From: Brotaphodocola catenula
GTDB lineage: Bacteria > Bacillota > Clostridia > Lachnospirales > Lachnospiraceae
Assembly (NCBI GenBank): GCA_020686985.1
Contig: JAJEPU010000010.1
Coordinates: 1-64,000 of the forward strand
DNA: 64,000 nt
Direction: 5' to 3'
The translations under genes and the position numbers were made by a program. The notes under the pieces are model-generated. The model ran no database searches and was not told the DNA's origin. It saw only the letters and a list, made by a program, of their open reading frames with translations. Below, one piece after another: positions 58,263 to 64,000 of this stretch (its first letter is position 1; each line of letters begins with the position of its first letter).

Positions 58263-59326
58263 TTCGAGGGAGAGCACCTCTGCGCGTGAGCTTTGGCGGA
58301 GGCGGTACAGATGTAGCACCTTTCTGTGTGGAGCAGGGAGGAGCGATTATCGGCAGTACGATCAATAAGTATGCGTACTGTTCGATTGTGCCGAGAACAG
58401 ACGATCAGATTATCGTGCACTCGCTTGATTTTGATATGACGGTCAAATACAATACAAGAGAGAACTATGTGTATGACGGCAGACTTGATCTCGTCACTGC
58501 GGCACTCAAAGCGATGGAGATCAAGCAGGGCTGTGAGGTTTATTTGCAGTGTGATGCACCGCCAGGATCGGGACTTGGAACATCCTCGACGGTGATGGTG
58601 GCACTTCTTGTCGCAATGGCGCGCTGGAAGGGCATTGAGATGGATGGATACCGTCTTGCCGATCTCGCTTATCAGGTAGAGCGCGAGGATCTGAAGATTG
58701 CCGGAGGATACCAGGATCAATATGCAGCAGTGTTCGGTGGTTTCAATTTCATTGAGTTTCACGGACGAAACAACGTAGTCGTAAACCCGCTTCGAATCAA
58801 GAAAGACATTATTCATGAGTTGCAGTACAACCTGCTTCTGTGCTACACCGGAAATATCCATGTTTCTGCAAATATCATTCAGGACCAGGTCAAGAACTAC
58901 GAGAAGAAGGATGCGTTTGACGCGATGTGCGAGGTCAAGGCGCTTGCCTATGCGATGAAGGATGAACTTTTGAAGGGAAATCTTCACAGCTTCGGAAAAC
59001 TTCTCGACTATGGTTGGGAGAGCAAGAAGCGCATGAGCAGTAAGATCACGAACCCGCAGATCGATGCGCTCTATGAGGAGGCAAAGAAGGCGGGCGCACT
59101 CGGCGGAAAACTCCTCGGAGCGGGCGGAGGCGGTTATCTTCTGATGTATTGCCCGTACAATGTCAAGCATAAGGTTGCAGAGCGCATGGAGCAGGTCGGC
59201 GGTCAGATTGCAGACTGGAACTTTGAGCTTCGCGGTGCCCAGTCATGGATTGCAGATGAGGATCGCTGGGATTACAACGAGGTGAAGGTTCATCTGCCCA
59301 ACGGGGATTACAAGTTTGAAGTGTAA
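58256..59326 (+). CDS. hddA: D-glycero-alpha-D-manno-heptose 7-phosphate kinase
   Basis: A 356-residue GHMP kinase. It has GRAPLRVSFGGGGTDV at the N-terminus, the ATP loop PPGSGLGTSST near residue 101 and the third motif LLGAGGGGYLL near 288, all typical of HddA. It phosphorylates C1 of heptose 7-phosphate. The start at 58256 overlaps hddC, with GAAAGGGGTG upstream. In-frame sequence upstream of this lies inside hddC and is not used. Confidence 0.88.
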   Translation: MVIRGRAPLRVSFGGGGTDVAPFCVEQGGAIIGSTINKYAYCSIVPRTDDQIIVHSLDFDMTVKYNTRENYVYDGRLDLVTAALKAMEIKQGCEVYLQCDAPPGSGLGTSSTVMVALLVAMARWKGIEMDGYRLADLAYQVEREDLKIAGGYQDQYAAVFGGFNFIEFHGRNNVVVNPLRIKKDIIHELQYNLLLCYTGNIHVSANIIQDQVKNYEKKDAFDAMCEVKALAYAMKDELLKGNLHSFGKLLDYGWESKKRMSSKITNPQIDALYEEAKKAGALGGKLLGAGGGGYLLMYCPYNVKHKVAERMEQVGGQIADWNFELRGAQSWIADEDRWDYNEVKVHLPNGDYKFEV

Positions 59327-59419
59327 GTGCTCAGAAAATAAAACAATGAGAGTACTAAGAATAATGAAAACACTAAGAAAACCGTAACAGATCGAACATG
59401 GGAGGACAGTCAGGAGACG

Positions 59420-60031
59420 ATGGAGAGAGTGATTTTTCTTGACCGGGATGGCACGTTGAATGAGGAAGTCAACTATCTGCACAGAAAAGAGGATCTCGTG
59501 CTTCTGCCCGGAGTCGCAGAGGCACTTGGTGAGCTCAAGCGGGCAGGTTATCGTCTTGTTGTGGTGACGAATCAGGCAGGTGTCGCACGGGGATACTACG
59601 GGGAGGATGAGGTAGTCAGTTTGCATGCCTATATGAATGAACTTCTCGCACCGCAGGGTGCGCAGATCGATCACTTCTTTTACTGCCCGCATCACCCGGA
59701 ACACGGAATCGGTATTTACAAGAAAGCCTGTCACTGCCGGAAACCGGAGACGGGGATGTTTGAGATGGCGGAGCAGTACTATGAGATTGATAAGGAACAT
59801 TCCTGGATGATCGGAGATAAGAAGATCGATGTGGAAGCCGGGCGTAATTACGGTGTGCACACGATTCTGGTCGGAACCGGTTATGGAGCTGAAGAGAGAG
59901 CGGAGGCAGAAGAAAATTTGCACGAGGGAGAGAGCCTTCCGTGGGATTTTTACGCCGACACGCTTCTTGAGGCGGTAGAGGAAATCTTGAAAAGCAATGA
60001 TCTTGAGAAAGGAACAAAACAGGAGACATGA
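59420..60031 (+). CDS. gmhB: D-glycero-D-manno-heptose 1,7-bisphosphate 7-phosphatase
   Basis: A 203-residue HAD phosphatase. It has the nucleophile motif FLDRDGTLN (near residue 6), VVTNQAGVARG, the zinc loop CPHHPEHG with CHCRKP, and the last motif MIGDKKIDVEAG. The zinc loop is diagnostic for GmhB. GGGAGGACAG lies upstream. It overlaps gmhA by 4 nt. Confidence 0.92.
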   Translation: MERVIFLDRDGTLNEEVNYLHRKEDLVLLPGVAEALGELKRAGYRLVVVTNQAGVARGYYGEDEVVSLHAYMNELLAPQGAQIDHFFYCPHHPEHGIGIYKKACHCRKPETGMFEMAEQYYEIDKEHSWMIGDKKIDVEAGRNYGVHTILVGTGYGAEERAEAEENLHEGESLPWDFYADTLLEAVEEILKSNDLEKGTKQET

Positions 60032-60687
60032 CACAGGGATTATCAGAGAAGGAAGCGAAGATTCTTGATGAGCTGACAGAGCGCTATCCAAAGCTGGAAG
60101 CTGTGAAGACGGAGATTTTAAATGCTTATGAACTGCTCAGAACCTGCTATGAGCATGACGGAAAACTTCTGATTGCGGGAAATGGCGGGAGCTGTGCGGA
60201 TTCCGAGCACATTGTCGGAGAGTTGATGAAGGGATTTGTAAAGCGCAGACCTCTGCCGGATGAGCTTTGGCAGAAGATCTGTCAGGAAAGTCCGGAGCAT
60301 GGGGAGGAGCTTGCGCGCTCACTTCAGGGTGGACTTATGGCGATTGCACTGACCGGACATGCAGGACTTTCGACTGCATTTGCGAATGATGTCAACGGAG
60401 ATATGACGTTTGCTCAGCAGGTCTGTGGATATGGCAGAGCGGGAGATGTATTTTTGGCGATTTCCACGTCTGGAAATTCCAAGAACATTGACTATGCGGT
60501 GACGACGGCGAAGGCGAAGGGAATTTCCGTGATCGGACTGACCGGAAAGAACGGTGGAATCCTCGGAAAGCGCGCGGATGTCGCAATCATTGTGCCGGAG
60601 TCTGAGACGTTTAAGATTCAGGAGCTTCATCTTCCGGTCTATCATGCACTCTGTCTGATGCTTGAGGAGCACTTTTTTAAGGAGTAA
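60028..60687 (+). CDS. gmhA: Sedoheptulose 7-phosphate isomerase
   Basis: A 219-residue SIS-domain isomerase catalysing the first step of heptose synthesis. GNGGSCADSEHIVGEL (near residue 51) holds the phosphate and active-site residues, and AISTSGNSKN (near 146) is the SIS loop. It is about 25 residues longer than E. coli GmhA, with an insert near residues 75-95 (RRPLPDELWQKICQESPEHG), as in GDP-heptose type homologues. It completes the pathway with its three neighbours. Confidence 0.92.
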   Translation: MTQGLSEKEAKILDELTERYPKLEAVKTEILNAYELLRTCYEHDGKLLIAGNGGSCADSEHIVGELMKGFVKRRPLPDELWQKICQESPEHGEELARSLQGGLMAIALTGHAGLSTAFANDVNGDMTFAQQVCGYGRAGDVFLAISTSGNSKNIDYAVTTAKAKGISVIGLTGKNGGILGKRADVAIIVPESETFKIQELHLPVYHALCLMLEEHFFKE

Positions 60688-60695
60688 TGGGAATA

Positions 60696-61487
60696 ATGAA
60701 TCACATCGATCACACATTTGCGGTCTGTGCGTATAAGGATTCTCCGTATTTGGAGGAGTGTATCCGCTCGCTGAAACGCCAGTCGGAGCCGTCAGAGATT
60801 ATCCTGTGTACCTCGACGCCGAGCGCGTTTATTGAGGAGATCGCAAAGAAATATGACCTTCCGCTGTTTGTGCGCGAGGGACAGAGCGATATTCAGGAGG
60901 ACTGGAACTTTGCGTGTGCAAATGCGAAGACACGCCTTGTGACGATCACGCATCAGGATGATGTTTACCACCGGGATTATACGAAGGCAGTGAAAGATTG
61001 CTGGGAGCGGTATCCGGATGCTTCGGTATTTACGACAGACTGTGTGATTCTCCGGAATGGAAAGACCGAACAGCCAGGACTGATCCACTTTGTAAAGAAA
61101 CTTCTGCGTCTGCCCCTGCGTCTGCGCCCGCTTGCGGACAGAACCGGAATCAAGCGGATGGCTCTGATGTTTGGAAATCCGATTATCTGCCCGTCCTGCA
61201 CCTACAATCTGGAGCTGCTTCAAAGACCGCTCTTTGATTCCCCGTACAAGTTTGCGCTGGACTGGGATATGATGTGGAAGTTTGCGGGACAAGAGGGACG
61301 GTTTATCTGTGAGGAACGTCCGCTGATCGGCTACCGGATTCACGACGGGGCGACGACGAAGGCGTGCATCGAGAACAACCGGCGCTCAAAAGAGGAGACA
61401 GAGATGTACCAAAAGATCTGGCCCGACTGGATTGTCCGTGTGCTGATGTTTTTTTACCGCGGGGCATATTCTGCCTATGAGAAGTAG
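60696..61487 (+). CDS. Family 2 glycosyltransferase (possible heptosyl transferase)
   Basis: A GT2 domain protein of about 263 residues: FAVCAYKDSPYLEECIRSL at the start and THQDDVY as the acidic motif. LDWDMMWKF near residue 190 would hold the acceptor-side Asp. No membrane helix except a weak C-terminal hydrophobic patch. The ATG at 60696 has AAGGAG 11 nt upstream; the ATG at 60687 overlaps the gmhA stop with only 2 nt spacing. Placement directly after the heptose genes suggests that it may transfer heptose, but this is inference. Confidence 0.78.
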   Translation: MNHIDHTFAVCAYKDSPYLEECIRSLKRQSEPSEIILCTSTPSAFIEEIAKKYDLPLFVREGQSDIQEDWNFACANAKTRLVTITHQDDVYHRDYTKAVKDCWERYPDASVFTTDCVILRNGKTEQPGLIHFVKKLLRLPLRLRPLADRTGIKRMALMFGNPIICPSCTYNLELLQRPLFDSPYKFALDWDMMWKFAGQEGRFICEERPLIGYRIHDGATTKACIENNRRSKEETEMYQKIWPDWIVRVLMFFYRGAYSAYEK

Positions 61488-61504
61488 GCGAGAATAGAAA
61501 ATAT

Positions 61505-61536
61505 ATTTAGGAGAGTTATCATTTAGGAGAGTTATC
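61505..61536 (+). repeat. 16-bp tandem duplication carrying the ribosome binding site
   Basis: ATTTAGGAGAGTTATC occurs twice, head to tail and without change, ending directly at the ATG at 61537. Each unit has AGGAGA. The second copy has suitable spacing to the start codon. Confidence 0.8.
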
Positions 61537-63414
61537 ATGGAAAGAAAACGTGTACAGAGAAAAGACAGGGAGGGGGAAGATCTCAAGCACAGTTTTGTCA
61601 AACGTCAGATTGAGTGGAGGTCAGAGCTTCTGATTGTGTGCCTGCTTGGGGCGTTTGCTTTTTTTGTCAATCGGCATATGGAGATCAAGGGACTTTATAT
61701 GGATGATCTGTATCAGTGGTACAGTTACAATTCAGAGTCTTTTCTCCAGGCGATCTTCACGTTCGGCGGAAGCAGATGCCGTTTTCTCTATAATTTAGTG
61801 GCATGGATCGAGATGGCGATCTTTGGACCGCATGTGGGTTGGTATGTCCCGTTCAATATCCTGTTAAACACTGGTCTTGCATACACACTTTACCGGATGG
61901 CGCGCAGTTTCAGCCGAAGCAGATATTTAGGAATTCTGTTTGCGCTGATTTTTTTGATGTCCCGCATGTCCTACTATCAGATTGGACAGGCACTTGGACT
62001 GATGGAGACGATGGCACTGTGGCTCGCAATTTCGATTCTTTATCTTCTGTACCAGATTTTGCATGAGCATGACGGAAAGGGAGAACGCCGGATGTTTCTT
62101 GCGAGCGGACTCTACTTTGCAGTCTGCTTTGTCCATGAGCGATACATGGTGCTTCTTCCGCTGTTTTTCCTCGTGCTTCTGTTCCGCAAGGAAAAGGATG
62201 TGCGCCAGTGGATTGCACCGGCGGTCTCATTTGCAGTCGTTCAGCTGATCCGTTTCTTTGTGATCGGCACGGTTGCACCGGCTGGAACCGGTGGAACAGA
62301 TGTCGCAGATACGATGTCGGTCAGCTCTGTGATTAAGTTTGCGCTTAGCCAGATTGCCTACCTGTTTGGAATCAATGCGGGACCGGAGCATTTAAACGGT
62401 CAGAACTTCCGCGAGGCTCCGCTCTGGGTCCTGATGATGATTGCGATCGCAGATCTGATGCTGATTGTGATGGTTGTTGCGCTGTTTATACGCCTGATTC
62501 AGAAAAAGGCGAAGCGCGTGGAGAGAATCCAGACCGTTGTATTGTTTGTGATGTTTATCGGCGCGTGCATTGCCTGCTCAAGTGTGACGATCCGCGTGGA
62601 GATGAGATGGGTCTATGTTTCCTATGCGACGGCGCTCTTGTTTATGGCGTGGATTTACGGTGTGCTGACGGAAGGAATGGCAGAAAAAGGAATCTGGCTT
62701 CAGGCTTTTCCGTATCTGTCTGTGTTGACGGTCTATGTTGTGTTGATGCTTCCGGTTGAGAATTATTATCGTGGTCTGTACCCGAATTTGTATTACTGGG
62801 CAGATCAGGAGAGATACAACTCTCTCGCGGAGGAGACCTACGGCAATTATGGGGTCGGAATCTTCGGGAAAAATATCTTCGTCGTCGGAAAAAATTTTGA
62901 GATGGAGGATTTCACCGCGGAAAACTTTTTCCGTGTTTTCGATCCGCTCAAGAGAGAGGAGAGCACACGCGTTGTTCATGTGAGTGATGTGCGTCAGTTC
63001 GGTCTTGTCGATGACAACATGCTCGTGATTCAGGAAGACCCGGAGCACAATCGTTTTCAGGATGTGACCCATGTGGTCAAGACGTTCAAGTGCCGTCCGA
63101 TCTACGGATTTTACGATGATGGATGGATTGATGAGAAATCGAAGGTTCAGGTCATGGCGGGAAAGACAGGAAAGATTCATCTGAGTTTTACTTATCCGCG
63201 TGATTTGACGGACGACCAGTGGCTGACGGTCTATGTCAATGACGAGCCGGTCGATTACCTGCACTTTACGGAGACTTCGGTGGAGACAGAGATCGAGGCA
63301 GAGCCATATGATGTTGTGACGCTTCGGTTTGAGACGAATTTCTTTGTTCCGAATGCGATGGAGCAGAGAGGAACGACGAAGCTCGCCCTGCTTTTGAAGA
63401 TGACGGCAGAGTAA
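61537..63414 (+). CDS. Polytopic membrane protein, GT-C glycosyltransferase-like
   Basis: A 625-residue protein with about ten membrane helices in residues 30-410 and a C-terminal outer beta-rich domain (about 420-625). The first outer loop contains MDDLYQWY, an Asp-rich motif in the place where GT-C enzymes hold their catalytic acid. GT-C proteins use polyprenyl-linked sugars outside the membrane. It could decorate the glycan with side sugars. It is not assigned to a named family. Confidence 0.65.
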   Translation: MERKRVQRKDREGEDLKHSFVKRQIEWRSELLIVCLLGAFAFFVNRHMEIKGLYMDDLYQWYSYNSESFLQAIFTFGGSRCRFLYNLVAWIEMAIFGPHVGWYVPFNILLNTGLAYTLYRMARSFSRSRYLGILFALIFLMSRMSYYQIGQALGLMETMALWLAISILYLLYQILHEHDGKGERRMFLASGLYFAVCFVHERYMVLLPLFFLVLLFRKEKDVRQWIAPAVSFAVVQLIRFFVIGTVAPAGTGGTDVADTMSVSSVIKFALSQIAYLFGINAGPEHLNGQNFREAPLWVLMMIAIADLMLIVMVVALFIRLIQKKAKRVERIQTVVLFVMFIGACIACSSVTIRVEMRWVYVSYATALLFMAWIYGVLTEGMAEKGIWLQAFPYLSVLTVYVVLMLPVENYYRGLYPNLYYWADQERYNSLAEETYGNYGVGIFGKNIFVVGKNFEMEDFTAENFFRVFDPLKREESTRVVHVSDVRQFGLVDDNMLVIQEDPEHNRFQDVTHVVKTFKCRPIYGFYDDGWIDEKSKVQVMAGKTGKIHLSFTYPRDLTDDQWLTVYVNDEPVDYLHFTETSVETEIEAEPYDVVTLRFETNFFVPNAMEQRGTTKLALLLKMTAE

Positions 63415-63514
63415 AGTAGAGAATATGGAGTACAAAAAACACAGAAGAGTGCAGAGTAGGATAGAGGTTACTGTACAGAAGCAGAAGTACAGAGAAGAGA
63501 AAGGAAATACATTT

Positions 63515-64000
63515 ATGAAAGTAGTAATTCTTGCAGGAGGTCTTGGAACGAGAATCAGTGAAGAGAGCCATCTGAAGCCGAAGCCGATGATTGAGATCGG
63601 AGGCAGACCGATTCTCTGGCATATCATGAAATATTACTCGGAATTTGGCTTCCATGATTTCGTGATCTGTCTGGGATATAAGCAGTATGTGGTGAAGGAG
63701 TTCTTTGCGGATTATTTCCTCCACACCTCAGATGTGACCTTTGATCTTGCAAACAACAAGATGGAAGTCCACAACAACTATGCAGAGCCGTGGAAGGTGA
63801 CGCTCGTGGACACCGGTCTTCACACGATGACGGGTGGTCGTGTCAAACGGATTCAGCCGTACATCGGCGATGAGCCGTTCATGCTGACTTACGGCGACGG
63901 AGTCTGCAACGTCGATCTCGAGGCACTCGTGAAATTCCATAAGAGTCACGGACGCATCGCGACGATCACGACGGTAAACATCGGTCAGCAAAAAGGCGTT
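63515..64000 (+). CDS. rfbF: Glucose-1-phosphate cytidylyltransferase, 3' end beyond the window
   Basis: The first 162 residues are present and the frame is open at the window end. [36 protein letters not shown] and [12 protein letters not shown] are diagnostic for RfbF. It makes CDP-glucose, the first step towards CDP-linked deoxysugars. AGAAAGGAAAT precedes the ATG. It links this block to the sugar-modifying enzymes of the first block, since ThDP and C-methylating enzymes often act on CDP- or dTDP-keto sugars. Confidence 0.92.
   Translation, partial: MKVVILAGGLGTRISEESHLKPKPMIEIGGRPILWHIMKYYSEFGFHDFVICLGYKQYVVKEFFADYFLHTSDVTFDLANNKMEVHNNYAEPWKVTLVDTGLHTMTGGRVKRIQPYIGDEPFMLTYGDGVCNVDLEALVKFHKSHGRIATITTVNIGQQKGV

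Overview
The window looks like chromosomal DNA of an anaerobic, low-to-mid GC Clostridia bacterium, most likely a member of the Lachnospiraceae. The basis is the gene content: an F-type ATP synthase with a sodium-type c subunit, anaerobic ribonucleotide reductase NrdD, choline-binding-like cell wall repeat proteins, a Csp-like subtilase, a TIGR04086-type membrane protein and strong AGGAGG ribosome binding sites. The genus cannot be named from this alone.

Layout. 0.4-8.4 kb: ATP synthase operon (AtpZ-like, I, a, c, b, delta, alpha, gamma, beta, epsilon) behind a promoter with a near-perfect cre site, closed by a terminator. 8.5-15.5 kb: an MFS transporter, a DUF3810-type membrane metallopeptidase, three secreted cell wall-binding repeat proteins and two small coiled-coil proteins. 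15.7-29.0 kb: first surface polysaccharide block (ThDP enzyme, two sugar epimerase/dehydratases, sugar C-methyltransferase, three family 2 glycosyltransferase genes, a lipid-linked sugar-1-phosphate transferase and an LCP ligase). 29.1-36 kb: two repeat elements, an HtrA protease, a ClpX with an unusual linker, a Csp-like subtilase, LspA and a small membrane protein. 36-41 kb: rpsL-rpsG-fusA-tuf. 41-49 kb: a secreted subtilase, a D,D-carboxypeptidase, NrdD, two small membrane proteins and an iron-type alcohol dehydrogenase. 49.2-51.4 kb: an M20 amidohydrolase cut short by an IS4-family element. 51.5-64 kb: second surface glycan block (Wzt/TagH-like ATPase, a 1376-residue multidomain glycosyltransferase, a complete gene set for GDP-D-glycero-D-manno-heptose, a glycosyltransferase, a polytopic GT-C-like protein and the start of rfbF).

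The two glycan blocks read as one functional theme. Nucleotide sugars are made (GDP-heptose; CDP-glucose through RfbF; probably a methylated or branched deoxysugar through the ThDP enzyme, epimerases and C-methyltransferase). The glycan is built on undecaprenyl phosphate, exported by an ABC system whose permease is not in the window, and probably attached to the wall by the LCP protein.

The most unusual signal is a pair of 137-nt intergenic elements, one just downstream of each glycan block in the same orientation. They share a nested stem architecture and show compensatory base changes. A second repeat family made of three hairpins occurs twice, with a third decayed piece.
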